Source of the DNA: an uncultured Pseudomonadota bacterium
GTDB taxonomy: Bacteria; Myxococcota_A; Polyangia; HGW-17
DNA length: 30,327 nt
Direction: 5' to 3'
Assembly: GCA_938004375.1 (NCBI GenBank)
Contig: CALKWH010000179.1
Coordinates: 1-30,327, forward strand
The position numbers and the translations under genes were made by a program. Shown piece after piece: positions 15,457-22,705 of the stretch; position 1 is the stretch's first letter, and every line of letters starts with the position of its first letter. Under the pieces are notes generated by a model, which did no database searches, was not told where the DNA came from, and saw only the letters and a list, made by a program, of their open reading frames with translations.

Positions 15457-16401
15457 TCAAAATCGGAACATGCGGAAGTTCAGGCCCGCGTTGACCTCCA
15501 CGAGGAAGCCGAAGCGGAACTTGATGCGGCCGGTGACGGGGTCGGCGATCTCCTTGGGGGGATTGAGGAAGGGCGCCGCGGCGCGCACCGCCCGGATGGC
15601 CTCCAAATCCAAAAAACGCAGGCCCGAGGGCTGGGCGATGATGACCGGCTCGAGGAGCCGGCCGTTGGCGTCGAGGGTGATCGAGAGCACGGTGAACCAG
15701 TTTTTGTAGCCGTACACCCGGCCGTCAGGGTCATGGGCGCGGTAGACCCGCTCGGGGTCCCAGGCCTGGGCGACCGCCTCGCGCACCCGTAAAAAAAAGC
15801 TCGCCCCCAACCACTTCTGGGAGTTGATCGCGTTCTCCTTGCCCGGGGTCGCGTCGGGGACGGACTCGGGGGTGATGCCCAGGATGCGCTCGGCCTCCTC
15901 GGGGGTGGGGAAGAGCTTGACCGGGCTCGGATCGGGAGCGCCGGGACCGGGGGTCTCCACGGTCACCACGGGCTTCATGGCGGCCTCGGCGGGCTGCGTC
16001 GCCTCGGCGGGCTGCGCCGCCTCGGTGGCCATCGGAGCCGCGGGTGGGGCCGGCGGCCGGGGGCGAGGGGGCGGCGCGCGGCGCGCGACCGCCGGGCTCG
16101 GCTTCACGCGGGGTTCGTCCTTCACCGTGTTCTTTTCGGCGCGGCGGTCCTCGGTGGACACGATCCCGCCGGCGCGCGGCGGTCCCGGGGAGTCGGCCGC
16201 GTCCCGGGTCAGCCGGACGACGTGGCGCCGCTCCGGGAGCCGCGACTTCGGGTCGCGGTCCGGGGCGGGCAAGAGGGCGACGACGACGAACACGATCCCA
16301 TGCACGACGAGCGCGAGCAGCAGGAAGACGGCCCACCCGGCCACCGGGCTGCGACGTCTCTCCCTTGAAAACTGCAGGGCTTTCGGGCGATCCACCTTCA
16401 T
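15457..16401 (-). CDS. TonB-like energy-transducing protein
   Basis: The product is 314 residues. A basic cytoplasmic N-terminus (FSRERRRSP) precedes one membrane segment (about 20-46). A Pro/Ala-rich periplasmic linker follows (RRAPPPRPRPPAPPAAP, then AAQPAEATQPAEAA repeats). The C-terminal domain (about 220-314) has the TonB pattern VLSITLDANGRLLEPVIIAQPSG followed by LDLEAIRAVRAAAPF. TonB proteins relay proton-motive energy to outer-membrane receptors with ExbB and ExbD, but neither is present here, so it may be a TonB-like paralogue. I chose ATG 16401, next to GGGGAGG. An upstream in-frame ATG at 16452 overlaps the previous stop as ATGA and would add 17 residues. It is the last gene of the minus-strand rib run. 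Confidence 0.82.
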   Translation of the reverse strand: MKVDRPKALQFSRERRRSPVAGWAVFLLLALVVHGIVFVVVALLPAPDRDPKSRLPERRHVVRLTRDAADSPGPPRAGGIVSTEDRRAEKNTVKDEPRVKPSPAVARRAPPPRPRPPAPPAAPMATEAAQPAEATQPAEAAMKPVVTVETPGPGAPDPSPVKLFPTPEEAERILGITPESVPDATPGKENAINSQKWLGASFFLRVREAVAQAWDPERVYRAHDPDGRVYGYKNWFTVLSITLDANGRLLEPVIIAQPSGLRFLDLEAIRAVRAAAPFLNPPKEIADPVTGRIKFRFGFLVEVNAGLNFRMFRF

Positions 16402-16448
16402 CCACCTCCCCATTGATATGTACCGGCATCGGCCGGGTGGCGCAAGGG

Positions 16449-18290
16449 TCATTTCCCGGTCGGGGTGGGCGGCGTCCCCGGGGGGGTCGCGCCCAGGACC
16501 AACTGAAAGAGCTCGCTGCCCTCCTTCGGCATCCCCGAGAAGCCGCTGGCGCGCAGCAACTGGAGCATGGGCGCGTTGGAGGCGAGCACCTCGGCCTCGA
16601 GCCGGGTGGCCCCGCGCCCGGCGGCCCAGGCGGCCACCGCGGACACCAGGGCCCGGCCCACGCCGCGGCGGCGGTGATCGGGGGAGACGATCAGGGCGAG
16701 CTCCCCGATCCCCTTCTCCGGGTGGAGGTGTCCCTCGGCCACGCCCAGGACCCGCTCGGCGTCCCCGATCCCCTCGACCGCGAAGAAGAGCCGAGCCCGT
16801 TCCTGGTTGAGGACTTCCAGTAAATATTTTTCCAGGTCCACACGATGGGCAAAAAAACGAAGATCCAGGTCCTTCGCGGGAAACGCGACGTGGAAACGGC
16901 GCGCGACCTCGAAATCCTGGATTCCGGCGGCCCGCACCGTGAAGGCGGCCCCGTCCGGCGCTGGTCGGCTCCAGGCACCCTCTGGGATCCGCCGGGCGTA
17001 GGCCGGACAGAACCAGCGGCGGGCCACGGCGGACGACCACAGTTGGCCGCGGTCGTCCGGGTGCATCACGGGGATCAGTTGCAACGCGCGCTGCTGCAGG
17101 GTGCGTCCCCGCAGCAAGGCCACGCCGTGCTCGGTCACCACGCAGTCGGCGGCCACGCAGCCATGCCCGGCCACCTCCTCGGGGGGCAACTGGAGGCGGA
17201 TCGTGGGCGCCCCCGAGACGTTGCGCGCCGGCAGCACCAGCACGGTCAGGCCGTCCCCGGGGTGACCCCCGGAGGCGGCGAGAAAGGCGCTGAGCCGTCG
17301 CGAGTAGGGCGAATTGCGAAAACTGGGCCGCCCCTGCAGATCCACCGCCTCGGCGTCCAGCACGCTCACGAACGCCGGGTTCCGGGCGATCACCTGCGGG
17401 TCGGCCACGACGTCGGCCCCCTGAAACTCGAACAGCGGGCTGTCGTTGAGATAATCGTAGAAGCGCCGTGAGCCCAGGGCGCAGGACGCGGTCACCTTCC
17501 CCGGGGAAAAACCCTTGCGCGCGTTGGTCACGGTGCCGTTCTCGACGAGCTCCATCACCCAGTCCGAGATCAGCAGGCTGTGCACCCCCAGATCCCGCCG
17601 TTCGGACATGCGGAACAGCAGCTGGCGCGGCACCCGCGGGAAGCCCAGTTGGAGCGTGGCACCGTCGGGGATCAGGCCGATCACGTGACGGGCGATCTCC
17701 TCCTCGACCGCGGTGTCGGTACGCTTCTCGAAGACCTCGGGGAGGGGCTCTTCCCTGGTGGTGAACAGGTCGACCTTCCGATAGTCGAGGAACGACAGCC
17801 CGTGGGTGCGCGGCACGAAGGGGTTGATCTGGGCGATCACCAGGGAGGCGGCCTCCACGGCGGCGCGGGTGACGTCCACCGAGGTGCCCAGGCTGAGCTG
17901 GCCGTGGGCGTCGGGGGGAGAGACGGAGATCAGCGCCACGTCGACGGGGATCCGCCGGCGTGCGAACAGGCCGGGCACGTGGGCCAACTCGGTGGGGATC
18001 CAGTCCACCTGGCCCTCCTCCATGGCCGGCGCCTGCCGGTAGCCGACGTGGAGATAGGAGCACACCGGCACCGGTCCGCGCACCCTCGGCGGCCGGCGCA
18101 GGGAGAAGCCGAACAGCAGCCGCAGGCCCTTCGGGATCGCCAGCGTCGCCAGTTGGTCGACCAGAGACTGGGGCTCCCCGGCGCCGGTGCCCACGAAGAC
18201 GGTGGAGCCAGGCGGGATCGCCGCCAGCGCCTCGGCCGGGGTCACGGTGCGGGAGACGAGCTCCCGGCGGCGCTGGGACGGCTGGGTCAT
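16449..18290 (-). CDS. acetyl-CoA hydrolase/transferase-like protein fused to a GNAT acetyltransferase
   Basis: The product is 613 residues. Residues about 10-430 match the acetyl-CoA hydrolase/CoA-transferase family: N-terminal IPPGSTVFVGTGAGEPQSLV, DVALISVSPPDAHGQLSLGT, and C-terminal ENGTVTNARKGFSPGKVTAS and RFYDYLNDSP. Residues about 455-600 are a GNAT domain with the acetyl-CoA loop HRRRGVGRALV and ASNAPMLQLLRASGF. ATG 18290 overlaps the ribBA stop as ATGA, so translation is coupled. Family glycine motifs are altered (GFPRVP for GIGGIP; no GVGGQxDF). The glutamate usually found just before V-D-L appears shifted one residue upstream (DAEAVDL). Either activity may be changed. The substrate is unknown, and the place in a riboflavin run is unusual. 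Confidence 0.85.
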   Translation of the reverse strand: MTQPSQRRRELVSRTVTPAEALAAIPPGSTVFVGTGAGEPQSLVDQLATLAIPKGLRLLFGFSLRRPPRVRGPVPVCSYLHVGYRQAPAMEEGQVDWIPTELAHVPGLFARRRIPVDVALISVSPPDAHGQLSLGTSVDVTRAAVEAASLVIAQINPFVPRTHGLSFLDYRKVDLFTTREEPLPEVFEKRTDTAVEEEIARHVIGLIPDGATLQLGFPRVPRQLLFRMSERRDLGVHSLLISDWVMELVENGTVTNARKGFSPGKVTASCALGSRRFYDYLNDSPLFEFQGADVVADPQVIARNPAFVSVLDAEAVDLQGRPSFRNSPYSRRLSAFLAASGGHPGDGLTVLVLPARNVSGAPTIRLQLPPEEVAGHGCVAADCVVTEHGVALLRGRTLQQRALQLIPVMHPDDRGQLWSSAVARRWFCPAYARRIPEGAWSRPAPDGAAFTVRAAGIQDFEVARRFHVAFPAKDLDLRFFAHRVDLEKYLLEVLNQERARLFFAVEGIGDAERVLGVAEGHLHPEKGIGELALIVSPDHRRRGVGRALVSAVAAWAAGRGATRLEAEVLASNAPMLQLLRASGFSGMPKEGSELFQLVLGATPPGTPPTPTGK

Positions 18291-19411
18291 GCGATCGGCA
18301 CCCGCTCCACCACCTCCAGGCCGAAGGCCCGGATGCCGTGGAAACGCTGGTCGGAGTTGGTCAGCAGGCGGATCCGGCCCACGCCCAGGTGCTGGAGCAC
18401 CTGCGCGCCCAGGCCGTAGTTGGTCTCCCGGCCGCCGGGGAGCTCGCCGCCCGGGCCGCCGAAGGTGTGGCCAAAGCAGGACCGCAGGCTGTCGCCGGAG
18501 TTCTGCATGTAGACGAGCACGCCGCAGTTCTCCGAGAAGATCCGGCGCAGGGACTGGTCCAGTTGGAGCTTGCCGCTGGGCCGCCCCAGGTTGAACAGAT
18601 CGGAGATCATGCACCCCTGGTGCATGCGCACGAGCACGGGCTTCTCCGGCGTGACCGTCCCGACGCGGATCGCCAGGAACTCGAGCTGGGAGATCGGCGT
18701 GGAGAAGACGAAGAACTCGACCTCCCGGGTCTGGCCCTCGAAGGTCATCTCGACGCGGGAGGTGGAGGCCACGCTCACCAGCGGCTCGTGGAGCAGGCGA
18801 TACTGCACGAGATCCGAGATCGAGCACTGGACGATCCCGTGCCGCTCACAGAACCGGCGCAGATCGTCGGCGCGCGCCATGGTGCCGTCCTCGTTCATGA
18901 TCTCGCAGATCACGCCCGCGGGGCGCAGGCCCGCCAGACGCGCGAGGTCCATGCTCCCCTCGGTCTGCCCGGCGCGCACGAGCACGCCGCCGGCCTGGGC
19001 CCGCAGGGGAAACACGTGCCCCGGGGAGATGATGTGCCGGGAGTCCGAGTCCGGATCGATGGCGGTTCGGATGGTGTGGGCCCGATCCGCCGCCGAGATG
19101 CCGGTGCTCACGCCCTCGCGCGCCTCGATGGAGACGGTGAAGGCCGTGTTGTACGGGCTCTCGTTGTCGGTGACCATCATGCGAAGGCCCAGTTGCTTCA
19201 CCTTCTCGGGCATGAGGGTCAGGCAGATCAGCCCGCGACCGTGGGTGGCCATGAAGTTGATGTCCTCGGGCCGCACGAGCTCGGCCGCCATGGCGAGATC
19301 CCCCTCGTTCTCGCGGTCCTCGTGATCGGTGAGGACCACCATCTTCCCCCTGCGGATCTCCTCGATGGCGGTCGCCGCGCGGGCGACGGCCTCTGCTGTG
19401 TTCGTCGTCAT
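18287..19411 (-). CDS. ribBA: 3,4-dihydroxy-2-butanone-4-phosphate synthase with degenerate GTP cyclohydrolase II domain
   Basis: The product is 374 residues. The RibB half (1 to about 205) converts ribulose 5-phosphate to 3,4-dihydroxy-2-butanone 4-phosphate, the four-carbon riboflavin precursor. DHEDRENEGDL is intact at 29-39, as are STGISAADRAHTI and TEGSMDLARLAG. The C-terminal half keeps the RibA fold signals (VLVRMHQGC, LGVGRIRLLTNS). However, the zinc ligands are not intact: only Cys267 remains and the RCDC pair is replaced by GRPSGK. The EGRxIGL stretch is also missing. GTP cyclohydrolase II activity is therefore not expected. ATGA overlaps join it to ribE upstream and to the CoA-transferase downstream. 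Similar RibB proteins with a non-catalytic RibA tail are known in other bacteria. Confidence 0.93.
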   Translation of the reverse strand: MTTNTAEAVARAATAIEEIRRGKMVVLTDHEDRENEGDLAMAAELVRPEDINFMATHGRGLICLTLMPEKVKQLGLRMMVTDNESPYNTAFTVSIEAREGVSTGISAADRAHTIRTAIDPDSDSRHIISPGHVFPLRAQAGGVLVRAGQTEGSMDLARLAGLRPAGVICEIMNEDGTMARADDLRRFCERHGIVQCSISDLVQYRLLHEPLVSVASTSRVEMTFEGQTREVEFFVFSTPISQLEFLAIRVGTVTPEKPVLVRMHQGCMISDLFNLGRPSGKLQLDQSLRRIFSENCGVLVYMQNSGDSLRSCFGHTFGGPGGELPGGRETNYGLGAQVLQHLGVGRIRLLTNSDQRFHGIRAFGLEVVERVPIA

Positions 19412-20010
19412 GACAACCCCTTTCGACGGGAGAGAAACTGCACGATGTACTTGCCAAGCATGTCGGTCTCGACGTTGACGCGGTCGCCCGGGCGCGCGTG
19501 GCGCAGGACGGTGTGTTCGCGGGTGTGCGGGATCATGGCCACCTCGACCGTGGCGCCGCGGATGGCCGCCACCGTGAGGCTCACACCGTCCAGGGCGATG
19601 GAGCCCTTCTCGACGACGGTGGCTAAAAGCGCCTCTGGGAGCGTCACCCCCAGGGTGGTCTGCAGGCCGTCGGCGCGCAGGCCGGTCACGCGCCCGGTGC
19701 CGTCGATGTGACCGGTGACGAAGTGCCCGCCCCAGCGGCCGTCGGCGCGCATGGCCCGCTCGAGGTTGAGCGCGCGACCGGGGCGCCACTCGCCCAGGGT
19801 GGTGCGCGAGAGGGTCTCGGCGCCGGCCTCGAGCTCGGCCACGCCGTCGGCCAGGGCCACCACCGTCAGGCAGATGCCGTTGACGGCCAGGGAATCGCCC
19901 AGGGCGAGCCCGGCGGGGGCGAGCGAGGTGCGGATCGCCAGGCGGCGGCCGCCCTGTTGCGGATCCACGCGGAGCAGTTGGCCGGTTTCCTCGACGAGCC
20001 CGGTGAACAT
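19408..20010 (-). CDS. ribE: riboflavin synthase, alpha subunit
   Basis: This 200-residue enzyme dismutates two 6,7-dimethyl-8-ribityllumazine molecules to riboflavin in the cytoplasm. It is built of two homologous barrels. The N-terminal one opens with MFTGLVEETG and has VNGICLTV. The C-terminal one has GGHFVTGHIDGTG and LDGVSLTV. The pairing of NGxCLT and DGxSLT is typical. ATG 20010 was chosen because MFTGL(V/I)E is the family N-terminus and AGGAAG lies just upstream. It starts 28 bp after ribD and overlaps ribBA by four bases (ATGA). The lumazine synthase gene ribH, which makes its substrate, is not in the window. Confidence 0.96.
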   Translation of the reverse strand: MFTGLVEETGQLLRVDPQQGGRRLAIRTSLAPAGLALGDSLAVNGICLTVVALADGVAELEAGAETLSRTTLGEWRPGRALNLERAMRADGRWGGHFVTGHIDGTGRVTGLRADGLQTTLGVTLPEALLATVVEKGSIALDGVSLTVAAIRGATVEVAMIPHTREHTVLRHARPGDRVNVETDMLGKYIVQFLSRRKGLS

Positions 20011-20038
20011 GCCTGTCTTCCTTTCAGGCGCCGCGACC

Positions 20039-21145
20039 TCAGGCCTGCGGCGATCCCTCCACCCACCAGTCCGCACCCACGCGCCGCACCCGGAGGTCGG
20101 TCAGCCGGAAGGGCGCGTCGATGCGGCGGGGCTGCGCGGAGGCCAGCACCGGTGCGGCCTCCCGGTCCAGCATCAGGCGGGGAGCATAGACAAAGTGGGC
20201 GCGATCCACAACCCCCGCTTCCAGGAAAGCGGCGGCCGTGCGCGGCCCCCCTTCGACGAGCAGGTGGTGGACGTCCATCGCCAGCAGCCCGGCGAGCAGA
20301 TCCCGGGGACGCAACTGACCGTCGGCCCCGCAGGGGAGCTCGAGAAAGCGGGCACCCGTGACGGCGAGCGGCGACCGGGCCGAGGCTGCCAACCGCTCCG
20401 AGACGCACAGCACCACCGGAGAGCCTCCCTCGTGGAAGATCCGCTGGCCGGGACGCGCGTGACGCAACATGGGATCCACCACCACGCGGAGGGGATCACG
20501 CCCGCGGACCCGGCGCACGGTGAGCAGCGGATCGTCGAGCTCCAGGGTGCGGCCTCCCACGAGGACGGCGTCGGCGTGATCCCGCATGCGGTGCACCCGC
20601 TTCAGGCTGGCCTCGCAGGTGAGATACTTGCTGCCGCCGTACCGGTCGGCCGCCCGTCCGTCCAGGGTGGCGGCCATCTTCAACTCCACGAACGGCCGGC
20701 CCCGCAGTTGCACGCTGAGGAAGGGCGCCAGCAGCGCGCGGCCCGCGGCCTCGAGCACGCCGCCGGTGATCGCGACGCCCGCCGCTTCGAGGAAAGCCGC
20801 GCCGCCGGCGGCCACAGGGTTGGGATCGGCCACGCAGTACACGACCCGGACCACGCCGGCGCGCCGGATCGCCAGCGTGCACGGCGGCGTGCGCCCCGTG
20901 TGGGCGCAGGGCTCGAGGGTGACGTACAGGGTGGCGCCCCGGGCGGCGGCGCCGGCCTGCGCCAGCGCGAACACCTCGGCGTGGGGTTCGCCGGCCCGCG
21001 GGTGGAAGCCCTCGCCCACCACGCGGCCGCGGCGCACCACCACTGCGCCCACCGGCGGGTTGGGCGCGGTCCTCCCGAGGGCACGGGCGGCCAGCCGCAG
21101 CGCGCGGCGCATGTGGAACTCGTCGGAGGGATCGTGGGGTGCCAT
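20039..21145 (-). CDS. ribD: bifunctional pyrimidine deaminase/reductase of riboflavin synthesis
   Basis: This 368-residue cytoplasmic enzyme catalyses the second and third steps after GTP cyclohydrolase II. The N-terminal deaminase has the zinc and catalytic set H55-A-E57 plus TLEPCAHTGRTPPC with Cys80 and Cys89. The C-terminal NADPH-dependent reductase has RPFVELKMAATLDGRAA, ADAVLVGGRT and LLVEGGP. ATG 21145 has CGGAG about 8 nt upstream. A TTG seven codons earlier is possible but less likely. It follows rpiB by only 33 nt, which leaves no space for an FMN riboswitch. Length is normal. Confidence 0.96.
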   Translation of the reverse strand: MAPHDPSDEFHMRRALRLAARALGRTAPNPPVGAVVVRRGRVVGEGFHPRAGEPHAEVFALAQAGAAARGATLYVTLEPCAHTGRTPPCTLAIRRAGVVRVVYCVADPNPVAAGGAAFLEAAGVAITGGVLEAAGRALLAPFLSVQLRGRPFVELKMAATLDGRAADRYGGSKYLTCEASLKRVHRMRDHADAVLVGGRTLELDDPLLTVRRVRGRDPLRVVVDPMLRHARPGQRIFHEGGSPVVLCVSERLAASARSPLAVTGARFLELPCGADGQLRPRDLLAGLLAMDVHHLLVEGGPRTAAAFLEAGVVDRAHFVYAPRLMLDREAAPVLASAQPRRIDAPFRLTDLRVRRVGADWWVEGSPQA

Positions 21146-21178
21146 CGGATGGTCTCCGGGAGGCAAAATAGGGACCGC

Positions 21179-21637
21179 CTAGCGGCAGCGCCAGTCGGTG
21201 TTCTCGAGCAGGGTGATCTTCTCCACGCGGCGGGCGTGCCGTCCCCCCTCGAAGGAGACCGAGAGGAAGGCGGCGGCCACCTCGCGCGCCAGCTCGACGC
21301 CGATGACGCGGGCGCCCAGGCACAGCACGTTGGCGTCGTTGTGGACGCGGGCCATCTTGGCGCTGTAGCACTCGGCGCACAGGGCGGCGCGGATGCCGTC
21401 GATCTTGTTCGCGGCGATGGACATGCCGATCCCGGTGCCGCAGCACAGGATCCCCAGGCTGTGCTCCCGGGCCAGCACGTTCTCGCAGACGACCTTGGCG
21501 ATGTCGGGATAGTCGACCGACGTCGGATCGTGCACGCCGCAGTCCTCCACGGCGAACCCGGCGGCGGTCAGGATCATGACCAGCTCCTGCTTCAATCCGA
21601 AACCGCCATGGTCCGAACCGAGAAACAGGGTGCGCAT
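21179..21637 (-). CDS. rpiB: ribose-5-phosphate isomerase B
   Basis: This 152-residue enzyme interconverts ribose 5-phosphate and ribulose 5-phosphate, the latter being the RibB substrate. That makes its place ahead of ribD, ribE and ribBA metabolically sensible. Motifs are GSDHGG (Asp9, His10), DYPD, ILCCGTGIGMSIAANK with Cys66 as the expected catalytic base, and ARVHNDANVL with His99. These positions match those of the well-studied E. coli enzyme. FEGGRHARRV closes the phosphate site. ATG 21637 lies four bases after the rpmF stop, so reinitiation or coupling is likely. A TTG at 21655 would overlap rpmF. Confidence 0.95.
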   Translation of the reverse strand: MRTLFLGSDHGGFGLKQELVMILTAAGFAVEDCGVHDPTSVDYPDIAKVVCENVLAREHSLGILCCGTGIGMSIAANKIDGIRAALCAECYSAKMARVHNDANVLCLGARVIGVELAREVAAAFLSVSFEGGRHARRVEKITLLENTDWRCR

Positions 21638-21641
21638 GGGC

Positions 21642-21848
21642 TTACTTGCCGACAACCAGGGACTCGTAAGTCACGCCTTCGCGGTTCTTGTTGCCGCCAT
21701 AGTACCCGCAGGCCGGGCAGGCGCGGTGCGGCAGCCGCGGCTCGGAGCAGCTAGGGCAGCGCCCCAGGTTCGGGGCGTCGATCTTGTCGTGCTGGGCGCG
21801 GCGCGTGTCGCGGCGCATCTTGGATTGTCTTTGCTTTGGAACTGCCAT
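21642..21848 (-). CDS. rpmF: 50S ribosomal protein L32
   Basis: The 68-residue protein of the large ribosomal subunit starts MAVPKQRQSKMRRDTRRAQH, the standard L32 N-terminus. It has the zinc-ribbon cysteines Cys31, Cys34, Cys44 and Cys47, so this is the zinc-binding form. ATG 21848 is preceded by AAGGTG. It follows yceD, its usual partner, and is followed within four bases by rpiB. In many bacteria plsX and fabH come next instead, so this downstream arrangement is less usual. Confidence 0.98.
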   Translation of the reverse strand: MAVPKQRQSKMRRDTRRAQHDKIDAPNLGRCPSCSEPRLPHRACPACGYYGGNKNREGVTYESLVVGK

Positions 21849-21910
21849 CTCACACCTTCTTTTTCACCGTCCGGGCCGATCGGAGGACCCTTCGGGAATC
21901 CATGAAACCT

Positions 21911-22447
21911 TCACCGGCGGGGCAAGGGCCCTTCCGGCAGGGAAAGGGTTTTTAGCACAGCAAAACCGGATTCGCAAGATGAATCCCCGGGGGACACGCC
22001 GGGCAGCGCAACCGGGATGCCTTTGCAATCCTGCGAACATAGGGGCTGTTGTGGTATTGAAATAATGACCTGATCCCAGAGATGAGGCTCCAACTCCACC
22101 TGCTCTCCAGAATAGTAAATCGTATCTAAATCATCCTGTCCCAGCTCGATCTCCCCATGGGAATATTTGGGCGTGGGGAGCAGGATCAGACGAATGGAAC
22201 TATCTATATTTATTTTAGCTTTTTCCAAGCAACGAGCGCAGGGTGTATATAAACAACCCTGCAACTGGCCCTCGACCAGGATGGATCCCTGGATCTTCTC
22301 GAGGCGAAGCCGTCCCCCGAGGTCCGCGGGGGGATCGGCCAGGAGCAGATCTCCGAGCCGGTCGACCGCGTGGGCGGGGTCGAGCCTGAAGTCGAACTCC
22401 AGCGGAGCGTCCAGGACCTGTTTGATGTAGAACACGAGCTCGGACAT
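21911..22447 (-). CDS. yceD: YceD/DUF177-family protein
   Basis: The product is 178 residues. In other bacteria YceD sits before rpmF and is implicated in 23S rRNA or ribosome maturation; here the order is the same. The CxxC-type site CLYTPCARCLE (Cys65, Cys70, Cys73) and a second half-site PLCSQDCKG (Cys137, Cys141) are present. The usual continuation CPxCGxNLN after CKG is missing and reads IPVALPGVSPGDSS, although the family-like ending FAVLKTL is in frame. A different frame at about 21994-22005 encodes CPAC. This could be chance, divergence or a pair of frame errors. The gene is visibly more AT-rich than its neighbours, especially around 22050-22230. ATG 22447 has GAGGAAGG upstream. Confidence 0.88.
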   Translation of the reverse strand: MSELVFYIKQVLDAPLEFDFRLDPAHAVDRLGDLLLADPPADLGGRLRLEKIQGSILVEGQLQGCLYTPCARCLEKAKINIDSSIRLILLPTPKYSHGEIELGQDDLDTIYYSGEQVELEPHLWDQVIISIPQQPLCSQDCKGIPVALPGVSPGDSSCESGFAVLKTLSLPEGPLPRR

Positions 22448-22480
22448 GACGTCACGGCGCCTTCCTCGCGCCGGTGCGGG

Positions 22481-22508
22481 ACATTAGTGCACGCCGTTGA
22501 AAAGTCAA
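22481..22508 (-). promoter_or_regulatory. promoter candidate for the yceD-rpmF-rpiB-rib operon
   Basis: On the minus strand TTGACT (22508-22503) and TAATGT (22486-22481) are separated by 16 nt, about 33 bases before ATG 22447. The -35 box is strong and the -10 moderate. This is probably the main promoter for the run down to 15457. Confidence 0.5.
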
Positions 22509-22536
22509 GGGGATGCGTGAACCCTCCGTCTCCGTC

Positions 22537-22563
22537 TCGAAATCGAAAACGAAATCGAAATCG
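22537..22563 (+). repeat. TCGAAA hexamer array, 4 units
   Basis: Units are TCGAAA, TCGAAA, ACGAAA, TCGAAA and a final TCG. The array leads directly into the conserved block at 22569-22609, the same junction as at 13846-13960 but in the opposite orientation. Confidence 0.9.
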
Positions 22564-22582
22564 GGATCCTCCTCACCCGGCT

Positions 22583-22695
22583 GGGCCATTCCGGTGACTT
22601 CGTCACCTCAAACGGGACGCCCTTTTGCGGGCGTCCCTGGGGCCATTCCGGTGACTTCGTCACCTCAAACGGGACGATCTTTTGCGGGCGTCCCT
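22583..22695. repeat. two direct 56-bp repeats, each with two hairpins
   Basis: Copies at 22583-22638 and 22640-22695 differ only at GCCC versus GATC. Each has a small hairpin (GGTGAC, loop TTC, GTCACC; first copy 22593-22607). Each also has a larger one with arms GGGACGCCC and GGGCGTCCC around TTTTGC (22614-22637). In the second copy (22671-22694) the GATC change weakens the larger stem. They lie just after the asnA stop (22706, minus) and may end its transcript. Confidence 0.93.
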
Positions 22696-22705
22696 TGGAT
22701 TTTGG

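Noticed and set aside
15457..18063. Single 868-codon frame running from inside the CoA-transferase gene into the TonB-like gene
   Set aside because: Only its last third makes sense. The first two thirds are an out-of-frame reading of the CoA-transferase/GNAT gene.
21146..21178. FMN riboswitch before ribD
   Set aside because: The gap after rpiB is only 33 nt, and no conserved FMN-element sequence is visible there or before yceD.
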